From JAAZZY01 sp964612505 (lineage in GTDB: Bacteria; Chlamydiota; Chlamydiia; Chlamydiales; JAAZZY01), in contig CAZTEX010000018.1 of the NCBI GenBank assembly GCA_964612505.1, positions 1-35,400 on the forward strand: a DNA stretch of 35,400 nt, given 5' to 3'. Below, piece by piece: positions 24,078-31,672 of this stretch. Position 1 is the stretch's first letter; each line of letters starts with the position of its first letter. Under the pieces are notes generated by a model. The model did no database searches. It saw nothing but the letters and a program-made list of their open reading frames with translations, and was not told the origin of the DNA. The translations under genes and the position numbers were made by a program.

Positions 24078-24326
24078 ATGAAAAAAGAAATTCACCCGCA
24101 ATATCAAGAAGTTTTAATTATTGATTCTTCGACTAATGCTAAATTCTTATGCCGAACCACTCTGAAAACGAAAGAAAAAGAAACCTATAAGGGAAAAGAA
24201 TATCCTGTTTATCGCGTATCGGTATCTTCCGATTCACACCCATTCTTTACAGGTAGCAATCAGTTTATTGATACGGAAGGTCGTGTGGATAAATTCCGTA
24301 AGCGATATGCAAAAACGGCTAAGTAG
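24078..24326 (+). CDS. rpmE: 50S ribosomal protein L31
   Basis: 82 residues. MKKEIHPQYQEVLIIDSSTN, then YPVYRVSVSSDSHPFFTG and VDKFRKRYAKTAK, is the L31 pattern. Only one Cys (residue 25) remains, so the zinc-binding CxxC pairs of classical L31 are missing, as in zinc-independent (type B) forms. ATAGGAGT is a good ribosome-binding site 6 nt before the ATG. It opens the conserved rpmE-prfA-prmC-ffh-rpsP-trmD-rplS-rnhB run, so the promoter for that run probably lies in the upstream 211-bp gap. Confidence 0.93.
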   Translation: MKKEIHPQYQEVLIIDSSTNAKFLCRTTLKTKEKETYKGKEYPVYRVSVSSDSHPFFTGSNQFIDTEGRVDKFRKRYAKTAK

Positions 24327-24365
24327 ATTACTTAAGATTCCTAAAGACATTTTCCAAGTTAACTT

Positions 24366-25433
24366 ATGAAAGAAAGAGTGATCCAGCTTGTATCCGGTTT
24401 GGTGCAAATAGAGCAAAAACTGAGCGATCCCCAAATCGTTTCGGATCAAAAGGAATTTAAAAAACTTTCTCAAGAGCATGCTTATTTAAGTGAGCTTAAA
24501 GATCTGTGGGAAAAGTTTGAAAAATTGGGGCATGACCAATCAGAAAATAAGCAAATGCTTAAAGAAGAGGGGCAAGATGAAGAGATCATCACCATGCTTC
24601 AAGAAGAAATTGAACGCAATCAAAAGCGCCTAGAAGAGGTAGAGAGTAAAATCCATCAACTTCTTGTGCCGCCAGATCCTTTAGATCACAGCAACACCAT
24701 CATGGAACTTCGAGCAGGGACAGGCGGCGATGAGGCCTCTTTGTTTGTGGGTGATAGCGTCCGCATGTATCGCCTTTATGCAGACAAAATGGGTTGGAAA
24801 TCAGAGCTCCTTTCATGTAGTGATTCTGAAGTTGGTGGGTATAAAGAGTACATCATGGTCCTCAGTGGAAAAAATGTGCACAGATACTTGCAGTATGAAG
24901 GGGGGACTCATCGTGTTCAACGAGTTCCAGACACAGAATCTCAAGGAAGGGTACACACCTCGGCAATTACTATTGCCATCATGTCCGAGCCCGAAGAAAC
25001 AGAAATCAATATTAGAGAATGTGATCTTCGCGTTGACACTTATCGCGCTTCTGGAGCTGGGGGACAACACGTGAACACAACCGACTCGGCTGTTCGCATT
25101 ACTCATATCCCTACAGGAGTTGTGGCTTATTGTTCGCAAGAAAAAAGCCAGCATAAGAATAAAGAAAAAGCGTTAAGACTTTTAAAGGCAAAAATTCAAG
25201 ATCACGAAGAGGAAAAAAAAGCCAAAGAGCGCTCTGAGAAAAGGGGAGCTCAAGTAGGCAGTGGTGATCGCTCTGAGAGAATAAGAACCTACAATTTCCC
25301 TCAAAATCGCTTAACAGATCATCGCATTAATCTGACTCTTTATAATCTAGATCAAATTATGAATGGAGACTTAGAAGAAGTTTCGAACGCTTTAGTCTCT
25401 TATTTCTATCAGAAGAAACTTCATAACACATGA
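24366..25433 (+). CDS. prfA: peptide chain release factor 1
   Basis: Class I release factor for UAA and UAG. 355 residues. The stop-codon recognition tripeptide of the PxT type is PDT at 188-190 (VPDTESQGRVHTS), which marks RF1 rather than RF2 (SPF). The GGQ loop that triggers peptide release is at 232-234 (RASGAGGQHVNTTDSAVR), and ELRAGTGGDEASLF lies in domain 2. The stop overlaps prmC by 4 bp, and PrmC is the methylase of this very GGQ glutamine. No clear ribosome-binding site precedes the ATG. Confidence 0.97.
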   Translation: MKERVIQLVSGLVQIEQKLSDPQIVSDQKEFKKLSQEHAYLSELKDLWEKFEKLGHDQSENKQMLKEEGQDEEIITMLQEEIERNQKRLEEVESKIHQLLVPPDPLDHSNTIMELRAGTGGDEASLFVGDSVRMYRLYADKMGWKSELLSCSDSEVGGYKEYIMVLSGKNVHRYLQYEGGTHRVQRVPDTESQGRVHTSAITIAIMSEPEETEINIRECDLRVDTYRASGAGGQHVNTTDSAVRITHIPTGVVAYCSQEKSQHKNKEKALRLLKAKIQDHEEEKKAKERSEKRGAQVGSGDRSERIRTYNFPQNRLTDHRINLTLYNLDQIMNGDLEEVSNALVSYFYQKKLHNT

Positions 25434-26278
25434 TCACAATTCAAGAAGTTCTTTCCAAGTCACAATCCTTTTTAGAAAGTAAAGGTGTTTGCCACTCTCG
25501 TCGGCAAGCAGAGGAAATTATCAGCCTTTGTTTAAAAAAACAACGCATCGATCTTTATATGGAGTTTGATAGGCCTCTTGCTGAAAATGAGCTGGCTATG
25601 ATTCGCGAAATGCTAAAGCGTCGTGCTAAAAGAGAGCCCCTTCAGTATATTCAAGGCTCCGTTGATTTTTTCAATACCACGCTGCGAGTGAATCCTAGCG
25701 TTTTAATACCAAGGCAAGAGACAGAGCTTTTAGTGGAAAAAATATTTAAAGAACTTTCCACAAAAGATCTCAAAAATAAAGTATTGTGGGATATTGGAAC
25801 AGGCTCAGGAGCAATTGCGATTAGTTTAAAAAAAGCTTTACCCGATTTAACAGTTGTTGCCTCTGACCTTTCTGAAGAAGCTCTTGAAGTAGCAAAAGGT
25901 AATGCAAAAGCAGAAAATGTGGAGATCCAGTTTGTAAAAGGATTTCTTTTAGAGCCTTTTAATGGACAGAAAGCAGATTTTATCGTCTCTAACCCCCCCT
26001 ATATTGCAGAAGCTGAATTCCAGTCGTTAGAAGAAGAAGTAAAAAACTACGAATCAAAAATGAGCTTGGTTGCTGGAAAAAGTGGTCTAGAACTCTATCA
26101 ATTACTGGCCCAAGGGTTAAAACAATATTTGAAAAAACCTGCTAAAGTATGGCTAGAGATCGGCTATAAGCAGGGGGAAGCGCTGAAAGAAGTTTTTAAA
26201 GCCGAAGGGTTTGACAAAGCTTACTTTGAAAAGGACTACTCTTTAAATGATCGCTTCTTTTTCCTTGAATTAGAATAG
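25430..26278 (+). CDS. prmC: release factor glutamine N5-methyltransferase
   Basis: Methylates the GGQ glutamine of release factors using S-adenosylmethionine. 282 residues. An N-terminal helical release-factor-binding domain ends in RREPLQYIQGSVDFF-like text (here KREPLQYIQGSVDF). SAM motif I is DIGTGSGAIAISL (121-133) and the catalytic NPPY is at 188-191 (VSNPPYIAEAEF). It overlaps prfA by ATGA, which ties enzyme and substrate in one transcript, an arrangement common in bacteria. Confidence 0.96.
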   Translation: MITIQEVLSKSQSFLESKGVCHSRRQAEEIISLCLKKQRIDLYMEFDRPLAENELAMIREMLKRRAKREPLQYIQGSVDFFNTTLRVNPSVLIPRQETELLVEKIFKELSTKDLKNKVLWDIGTGSGAIAISLKKALPDLTVVASDLSEEALEVAKGNAKAENVEIQFVKGFLLEPFNGQKADFIVSNPPYIAEAEFQSLEEEVKNYESKMSLVAGKSGLELYQLLAQGLKQYLKKPAKVWLEIGYKQGEALKEVFKAEGFDKAYFEKDYSLNDRFFFLELE

Positions 26279-26324
26279 TTTTTTTAAGTATTCTATATGC
26301 AATTTTTATAAAAATAAGATCCTA

Positions 26325-27653
26325 ATGTTTGACTATTTAAGCAGTAAACTTCAAAACGCTATTTCTTCGGTATTGGGCAAGCGCACTCTCAATGAAGAAA
26401 ATATTCAAAAGGCAGTCTCCGAAGTGAGATTAGCGCTTTTGGATGCTGACGTGAATTACACTGTGATTAAGAACTTTATCACTAAAGTTAAAGAAAAATC
26501 TCTAGGTGATGAACTCATCAAATCGGTTAATCCAGGGCAACAGTTTGTTAAAATTGTTCACGATGAACTAGTAGCTTTAATGGGCGGTGAGCCCAAAGAC
26601 ATTGAGATTAAAAAAAGGCCTACCCATTTGATGGTCTGTGGACTGCAAGGATCTGGAAAAACAACTTTTTGTGCAAAACTAGCTCACTATCTCAAGCGCG
26701 AAAAGAAAATGGAAAAAATCTTACTTGTTGCTTGCGATCGTCAGCGTCCAGCTGCTGTGGAGCAACTCAAGCAGCTCTCCATGAAAGTAGGCTGTGATGT
26801 TTTTATTGATGAGGGAGAAAGTAAAGCAGAAAAAGTTGCTAAGCATGCTCTCAAACATCTACAAGAAAAACATTATGATGTTGTGATCTTTGATACGGCA
26901 GGTCGATTGCATATCGATCAAGAGCTGATGGAAGAACTGAAAAGCATTAAAAAGCTCATTGGTCCGGACGAAATTTTATTTGTAGCTAATGCCATGCTAG
27001 GTCAAGATGCTGTGAATGTGGCTAAACAATTTCATCAAGATATTGAATTTGATGGAACCGTTTTAACGATGCTCGATGGAAACACTCGAGGTGGAGCTGC
27101 TCTATCAATTGTGGAAGTCACCCAAAAACCTTTAAAATTTGAAGGGATTGGTGAAAAGATTGAAGACATTCAACTCTTCCATCCTCAATCGATGGCTGAT
27201 CGTATCTTAGGAATGGGCGATACAATCAATCTCGTTCGAAAAGCGCAAGAACATATCTCGCAAACAGAAGCAAAAGAGCTTGAACAGAAAATAAAAAAAG
27301 CATCCTTTACGTATGATGATTTTTTAAAGCAGTTCTCAATGATTAAAAAAATGGGCTCTTTTAAAGGACTTTTAAAAATGCTTCCAGGGGGCAGTGCTTT
27401 AAAAGACCTTCCTTTGGATGAAAAAGAATTTAATAAAAATGAAGCTATTATATTGTCTATGACCCCTGCTGAAAGGTTTGAGAAAGTCGAAATGATTATG
27501 CCAAGACGTAGACGCATTGCCAAGGGAAGTGGAACATCATTAGATGATGTGAATAGACTGATTAAAAATTTTAAAAATTGTAAAAAAATGATGAAGAATA
27601 TGCCGAAAGGCAAAGCCTTAGAAAAACTTATGGGAGGATTTTCATGGCCGTAA
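26325..27653 (+). CDS. ffh: signal recognition particle protein Ffh
   Basis: SRP54 GTPase that delivers nascent inner-membrane proteins to FtsY. 442 residues. An N domain (1-95) is followed by the G domain with P-loop GLQGSGKT (106-113), DTAGR (190-194) and RGGAALS (255-261), then the Met-rich M domain (about 300-442) with KMLPGG, MPRRRRIAKGSGTSLDDVNRL and a short basic end. One oddity: the guanine-recognition motif, normally TKLD, reads TMLD at 248-251, and the preceding segment is VANAMLGQDAV rather than the usual VVDAMTGQDAV. The Asp that reads guanine is kept. The 3' end overlaps rpsP by 10 bp. Confidence 0.95.
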   Translation: MFDYLSSKLQNAISSVLGKRTLNEENIQKAVSEVRLALLDADVNYTVIKNFITKVKEKSLGDELIKSVNPGQQFVKIVHDELVALMGGEPKDIEIKKRPTHLMVCGLQGSGKTTFCAKLAHYLKREKKMEKILLVACDRQRPAAVEQLKQLSMKVGCDVFIDEGESKAEKVAKHALKHLQEKHYDVVIFDTAGRLHIDQELMEELKSIKKLIGPDEILFVANAMLGQDAVNVAKQFHQDIEFDGTVLTMLDGNTRGGAALSIVEVTQKPLKFEGIGEKIEDIQLFHPQSMADRILGMGDTINLVRKAQEHISQTEAKELEQKIKKASFTYDDFLKQFSMIKKMGSFKGLLKMLPGGSALKDLPLDEKEFNKNEAIILSMTPAERFEKVEMIMPRRRRIAKGSGTSLDDVNRLIKNFKNCKKMMKNMPKGKALEKLMGGFSWP

Positions 27654-27898
27654 AAATTAGAATGTCTGTGCAAGGAAAAAGAAACCGTGCTTTTTACCGT
27701 ATTGTAGTAGCAGATAACCGTACTCCAAGAGACGGAAAATATATTGAATCACTGGGATGGTATAATCCTTTTGAAGAAGACAATAAAGCTCAAATTAATG
27801 CTGAAAGGCTGAAATATTGGCTGAGCGTTGGCGGACAAATGAGTCCAAAAGTAACATCTCTTGTAAAGCAGTTTTCACCAGAAGCTTTGAAAGCTTAG
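27644..27898 (+). CDS. rpsP: 30S ribosomal protein S16
   Basis: 84 residues, full length. MAVKIRMSVQGKRNRAFYRI, then VADNRTPRDGKYIESLGWYNP and LKYWLSVGGQMSPKV, is diagnostic for S16. The ATG lies inside the end of ffh and is preceded there by GGGAGGA, a strong ribosome-binding site that settles the start. It is part of the classical ffh-rpsP-trmD-rplS block; the rimM gene often found after rpsP is absent here. Confidence 0.96.
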   Translation: MAVKIRMSVQGKRNRAFYRIVVADNRTPRDGKYIESLGWYNPFEEDNKAQINAERLKYWLSVGGQMSPKVTSLVKQFSPEALKA

Positions 27899-27918
27899 TA
27901 TAAAAGAGAATCTGAGCC

Positions 27919-28590
27919 ATGAAGTTTGATGTCCTAAGTCTCTTTCCAAGTTATTTTCAAGGGCCTTTTAGCGAGAGTATGCTTGCGCGTGCTCAAAAAA
28001 AAGGGCTTATTGAGATTAATTGTATCGATATTAGAGATTTTTGCACCGATAAGCATAAACAAGCTGACGATCGCCCTTATGGTGGTGGACCGGGCATGGT
28101 GATGCTTGCTGAGCCAACAGCGAAAGCAATTCGCTCACAAAAAACAAATGAAAGCAAAGTGATTTATTTGTCTCCTCAAGGACGACCTTTAAATCAAACG
28201 CTTGCCAAAGAGCTTTCAAAAGAAAAACATCTTATATTGCTTTGTGGACACTACGAAGGGGTAGACCAAAGAGTTATTGATAACGACGTTGATATGGAAA
28301 TTAGTATTGGTGACTATGTTCTCACTAACGGCTGTTTAGCGGCTTGTGTACTTGTTGATGCTGTTTCCCGTTTTATTCCCAATGTGCTTGGGCATGAGGC
28401 GTCAAACCTATGTGATTCTTTTGAGAATAATAGACTCGATTATCCACATTATACTCGCCCTCAAAAATTTGAAGGCAAGGAAGTTCCAGAGGTATTACTT
28501 TCTGGAAATCATAAGCAAATAGAGGAGTGGAGGCAAAAAATTGCATATTTGCAAACACTTCAAAAAAGACCCGATTTATTAAAGAACTAG
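27919..28590 (+). CDS. trmD: tRNA (guanine37-N1)-methyltransferase
   Basis: SAM-dependent SPOUT methylase that makes m1G37 and prevents +1 frameshifting. 223 residues, at the short end of the family. Motifs of the trefoil-knot SAM site are intact: DDRPYGGGPGMVM, YLSPQGRPLNQ, LLCGHYEGVDQRV and DMEISIGDYVLTNGCLAACVL, and SNLCDSFENNRLDYPHYTRP leads into the tRNA-binding part. The C-terminal helical domain is shortened compared with E. coli. It starts 20 bp after rpsP and ends 13 bp before rplS. Confidence 0.95.
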   Translation: MKFDVLSLFPSYFQGPFSESMLARAQKKGLIEINCIDIRDFCTDKHKQADDRPYGGGPGMVMLAEPTAKAIRSQKTNESKVIYLSPQGRPLNQTLAKELSKEKHLILLCGHYEGVDQRVIDNDVDMEISIGDYVLTNGCLAACVLVDAVSRFIPNVLGHEASNLCDSFENNRLDYPHYTRPQKFEGKEVPEVLLSGNHKQIEEWRQKIAYLQTLQKRPDLLKN

Positions 28591-28603
28591 GAGAACGAAA
28601 AAA

Positions 28604-28957
28604 ATGAGTAAGAGTCCTATTATTCAGGAATTTGAAGCAGAAGCTCTAAAAACTGATATTCCTGAATTTAACGTTGGTGACACTATAAAAGTCCACACAC
28701 GTATTGTTGAAGGAGCTAAAGAGCGCGTTCAAGTATTTACAGGAACTGTCATTGCTCGCAAAGGAACAGGCATTTCTGAAACTTTTTCTATTCATCGCGT
28801 TGCTTACGGTGAAGGAATGGAAAGAGTATTCTGTTTACACAGCCCTAAAATTGCTAAGATTGAAGTCGAGCGCGAAGGGAAAGTAAAAAGAGCGAAGCTC
28901 TATTACCTTAGAGGTACACAAGGAAAAGCTTCTAAGATTAAAGCCAAGATGCAATGA
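28604..28957 (+). CDS. rplS: 50S ribosomal protein L19
   Basis: 117 residues, normal length. DIPEFNVGDTIKVHTRIVEG, then RVQVFTGTVIARKGTGISET and the end YYLRGTQGKASKIK are the L19 pattern. TAGGAGAACG precedes the ATG. The stop overlaps the rnhB start by 4 bp. Confidence 0.96.
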   Translation: MSKSPIIQEFEAEALKTDIPEFNVGDTIKVHTRIVEGAKERVQVFTGTVIARKGTGISETFSIHRVAYGEGMERVFCLHSPKIAKIEVEREGKVKRAKLYYLRGTQGKASKIKAKMQ

Positions 28958-29586
28958 CCGAAAAAAGCAGATGGCTCAAGCATGAACTTGAGCTCATCGG
29001 AAATGGTTTTAAAGTTTTAGCGGGAATTGACGAAGCTGGACGAGGTCCTCTTGCAGGACCTGTAGTGGCTGGCTGTGTTCATATTCCCCCTCATCTTTTT
29101 ATTGATGGGGTGGATGATAGTAAAAAACTATCTGAAAAAAAACGTGAAACTCTTTTCCAAATTTTGACAACCCATCCTGAAATAATTTGGGGTGTTGGTA
29201 TTGTTGATGCAGAAGAAATTGACGCGATAAATATTCTGCAAGCTTCTATTAAAGCCATGATCATGGCGTATCAAAAAATATCTATAAAAATTGATCATCT
29301 CTTAGTAGATGGCTTACAACTTTATTTAGAAGTTCCATCCAGAAAAATTATTAGAGGAGATGCCACCTCTCACCTCATTGCGGCGGCTTCGATTATAGCG
29401 AAAGTAACCCGTGATAGGCTTATGTTAAACTACCATCAAAGATGGCCAGAGTATGGTTTTTTGCAGCATAAAGGGTATGGAACGAGGGCGCATCAAAAAG
29501 CTCTTTTAGAGCATGGTCCTTGCGAAATTCATCGCAAATCTTTTGAGCCTATTCGCTCAATGCTTGTTGAAAAATTAGTCTTATGA
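28954..29586 (+). CDS. rnhB: ribonuclease HII
   Basis: Removes RNA from RNA-DNA hybrids and single ribonucleotides from DNA. 210 residues. The active-site opening GIDEAGRGPLAGPVVAG has Asp26 and Glu27; DDSKKLSEKKRE, LLVDGLQ, GDATSHLIAAASIIAKVTRD and HKGYGTRAHQKALLEHGPC follow in the right order. With the RNase HIII gene at 16582 the window holds both type 2 RNases H, a combination known from Chlamydiae. It is the last gene of the conserved cluster before the inserted ankyrin and phosphatase genes. Confidence 0.96.
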   Translation: MTEKSRWLKHELELIGNGFKVLAGIDEAGRGPLAGPVVAGCVHIPPHLFIDGVDDSKKLSEKKRETLFQILTTHPEIIWGVGIVDAEEIDAINILQASIKAMIMAYQKISIKIDHLLVDGLQLYLEVPSRKIIRGDATSHLIAAASIIAKVTRDRLMLNYHQRWPEYGFLQHKGYGTRAHQKALLEHGPCEIHRKSFEPIRSMLVEKLVL

Positions 29587-29645
29587 AGTTGGCTCTGATC
29601 TTTAGAGCTGTCATAACAATTCAAATCTATCTTCGAAGGATGAGC

Positions 29646-29682
29646 TAGAGCAAAAGGGTATTTAAGATTCTTATTTGCTCTA
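29646..29682. repeat. inverted repeat between convergent rnhB and ankyrin gene
   Basis: TAGAGCAAA (29646-29654) is the exact reverse complement of TTTGCTCTA (29674-29682), with 19 nt between. It ends directly at the TAG stop (29683-29685) of the minus-strand ankyrin gene. It could form a terminator for the convergent transcripts, but no T-run follows on either strand. Confidence 0.4.
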
Positions 29683-30477
29683 CTAGAAAGAAGCCCCTCT
29701 TTTCAAGAGCTCCATAAAGGCTTTATCGTTATTTCCCTTGCCCGGATCAAAAGCTCTTTGCAAAGGAGTTTTACCTTCCTTGTCTTTTGGATCAGGCTTA
29801 GCTCCGGCCTCAATGAGCATGCCTATGATTCGATGAGATTGGCAATCATCTGGTGTCGGAAGGCAGGGCAGATCTGGCTCTGGGTCGGCAATAGGTAAGC
29901 AAGCCATAGCGGCTAGATGAAGAGGTGTTTGACCTTTTTTATCCGTTGTATTGAGATTGGCTTTCGCTGCTATGAACATGTTTACTAATTTGATAAGGTT
30001 GTTTTTAGCAGCAAGATGAAGAGGTATTCTACCATTATTGTCAGTCGCATTAACGTTAGCTCCAGCTTCTAGGAGTGCTTTTGCAATTTGCTTTTGGTTA
30101 TATAAAGTAGCTACATGAAGAGCTGTCCTGCCCTGAACACTAGCTTGACTCACGTTAAAACCCGCTTTTATCAGCGCTTGCATTGTCTCCAAATCGCCTT
30201 TTCCTGCTGCTACAAGTGCTTTTCCTAAGAGTGCGTCGTCTGCTGTTTGATTGGAGGGGAGACTAGGGGGGAGAGTGTTACTTTGAGTATAAATTTGTTT
30301 AAGAACGCAAGCACTGGCAAGAAGAGCTAAAGCAAAGGCTGTATATGTTATAGCTTTGTCTTTCCAATCAGATGGAGTGGTAATATCGGTTTTTTTGTTG
30401 CTCTGTACAGCAATAGGATGAGTGGATGGTGAAAAATAACTGACTGAACTTGATGGATTAAAATTAGCAGAGACCAT
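29683..30477 (-). CDS. ankyrin-repeat protein A with N-terminal hydrophobic segment
   Basis: 264 residues from the ATG at 30477, which follows AAAAAAGG; an in-frame ATG at 30525 would add 16 residues without gain. A Ser/Pro-rich N-terminus is followed by one hydrophobic segment (about 41-60, KAITYTAFALALLASACVLK) and about five ankyrin units from residue 80, e.g. GRTALHVATLYNQKQIAKAL, GRIPLHLAAKNNLIKLVNMF and GQTPLHLAAM. The fourth unit carries an insertion of about 22 residues rich in Pro, Asp and Cys (PIADPEPDLPCLPTPDDCQ). It is a paralogue of the next gene: the stretch from ITTPS to LKQIY aligns with ITLTPS to LKQIY there, and the DNA is similar. Probably a host-directed effector or inclusion-membrane protein, by inference. 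Confidence 0.8.
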   Translation of the reverse strand: MVSANFNPSSSVSYFSPSTHPIAVQSNKKTDITTPSDWKDKAITYTAFALALLASACVLKQIYTQSNTLPPSLPSNQTADDALLGKALVAAGKGDLETMQALIKAGFNVSQASVQGRTALHVATLYNQKQIAKALLEAGANVNATDNNGRIPLHLAAKNNLIKLVNMFIAAKANLNTTDKKGQTPLHLAAMACLPIADPEPDLPCLPTPDDCQSHRIIGMLIEAGAKPDPKDKEGKTPLQRAFDPGKGNNDKAFMELLKRGASF

Positions 30478-30603
30478 AAAAACCTTTTTTATAAGCAATA
30501 AAGAAGAAGTATACTTTCTTTTCATTAAGAAGTGATTAAGAAAAAGAGGGTATCTTTACTCAATTAAGCCCTTTTCTTAGAGTTTAAAAGAAATTTTTTA
30601 AAT

Positions 30604-30700
30604 TAGTGAACTTTGATAGATAAGATAGGTAAGTGCTATGCCCTGTTTTACCAATCGATGAGTCACCTTGCTCTACTAAATTAAGTAATGGGGTTTTATG
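30604..30700 (-). pseudogene. decayed 3' end of a PPM phosphatase gene
   Basis: Translated on the minus strand with one frame change, this stretch reads KPHY followed by NLVEQGDSSIGKTGHSTYLS. The intact phosphatase at 31673 ends KPHYFNLFEQNYSPIGKPDHTTCLTIKVQ-stop (in two overlapping parts, KPHYFNLFEQNYSPIGK and PDHTTCLTIKVQ). The DNA alignment runs through TGAACTTTGATAG and TAAATT-AAGTAATGGGG. The metal-binding Asp is changed to Gly and the stop is lost. It lies directly after the stop of ankyrin gene B, as expected for the junction of a tandem duplication. Confidence 0.7.
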
Positions 30701-30704
30701 GCTT

Positions 30705-31547
30705 CTAGAGTCTCTTGCCCTTGGTTTTTCCGAGTATCTCTGCTATTTCCTTTCGGTTGAGAGAATTAGCTGTCTCAAGAGGAGTCAGACCATGTTTATC
30801 TCTCATATTGAGGTCTGCACCGGCATTGACAAGGATTTCTGCAATGTCTGCCCTACTCCACAGAACTGCTTGATGAAGAGGAGTTCTATCTCTTACATCT
30901 TTTGCATTGAGATTAGCACCGGCCTGGATGAGGGTTTGTGTTATGTCCACTCTTCCTCTCTCAATTGCTACATGAAGAGGAGTTCGATCAAATTGATCTC
31001 TTGCATTAAGGTCTGCACTGGAATTGATAAGGATTTCTGCAATGTCTACTTTTTCCCACGTAATTGCTTGGTGAAGAGGTGTATCGCCATGGTGATCTCT
31101 TGCATTGAGGTTTGCACCGGCCTCGATGAGCATTTGTATTATTTTGATTTCCGCCTGACCAGCAACTTTATGAAGAGGGCTTAAGTCATTTGTATCTATC
31201 ACATTGGGATTAGCCTTAGCTTCTAAGATTGCTTTTATACAGTCTAGATTATTGAGATATGTTAAATTAGCGAGAACAGAAGGTGAATATGGCACCTTTA
31301 ATTCTGGACAGAGTTTACTAATCTTGCTTTGAAAAAGATAGTCTTGAGTTTGATCGTAGATTTGTTTGAGCACGTAAGCGCTAGCAGCAAGAGCTAAAGC
31401 ACCGATTGCATATTTTGTAAATCTCTCTTTATAACTAGGTGTTAAAGTAATAACGTTTTTTCTGCCAGTTTCTAACTCTGAGGGAATTTCTTTTTGAAGA
31501 GGAGTTTGAAAAGATGGATTTAACGAGTTTAAATGAATGAGGGTCAT
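30705..31547 (-). CDS. ankyrin-repeat protein B with N-terminal hydrophobic segment
   Basis: 280 residues. Polar N-terminus, a hydrophobic segment at about 46-62 (YAIGALALAASAYVLKQIYD), then six ankyrin units of 33 residues from about 95 to the end, much more regular than in the paralogue: LSPLHKVAGQAEIKIIQMLI, DTPLHQAITWEKVDIAEILI, RTPLHVAIERGRVDITQTLI, RTPLHQAVLWSRADIAEILV and LTPLETANSLNRKEIAEIL. Each carries a GA(N/D)LN(A/M)(R/K)D turn. The regularity of the units at DNA level also creates a long open frame on the opposite strand, which is not a gene. It lies 125 bp after the phosphatase gene in the same direction, so the two may share a promoter. Confidence 0.85.
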   Translation of the reverse strand: MTLIHLNSLNPSFQTPLQKEIPSELETGRKNVITLTPSYKERFTKYAIGALALAASAYVLKQIYDQTQDYLFQSKISKLCPELKVPYSPSVLANLTYLNNLDCIKAILEAKANPNVIDTNDLSPLHKVAGQAEIKIIQMLIEAGANLNARDHHGDTPLHQAITWEKVDIAEILINSSADLNARDQFDRTPLHVAIERGRVDITQTLIQAGANLNAKDVRDRTPLHQAVLWSRADIAEILVNAGADLNMRDKHGLTPLETANSLNRKEIAEILGKTKGKRL

Positions 31548-31672
31548 AACTTTATTCCTATTTTTAGTAATTAAGGAGAATTTTTATTTATTTATTATTA
31601 AGGTCTGATTAAGAAAAAGGCAAGTATATTTGGGTTAAACGAGATTTCTAACTACTTAAAAAAATATTTAAA

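Noticed and set aside
27185..27673. 162-codon open frame on the minus strand over the end of ffh
   Set aside because: Antisense to the ffh M domain and the rpsP start, which are unambiguous; low-complexity text rich in Ser, Phe and Ile and no start signal.
30633..31184. Open frame of 183 codons on the plus strand with a repeated SCIEVCTGIDKDF-like text
   Set aside because: It is exactly antisense to the regular ankyrin units of protein B; its periodicity mirrors theirs. No ribosome-binding site or family match.
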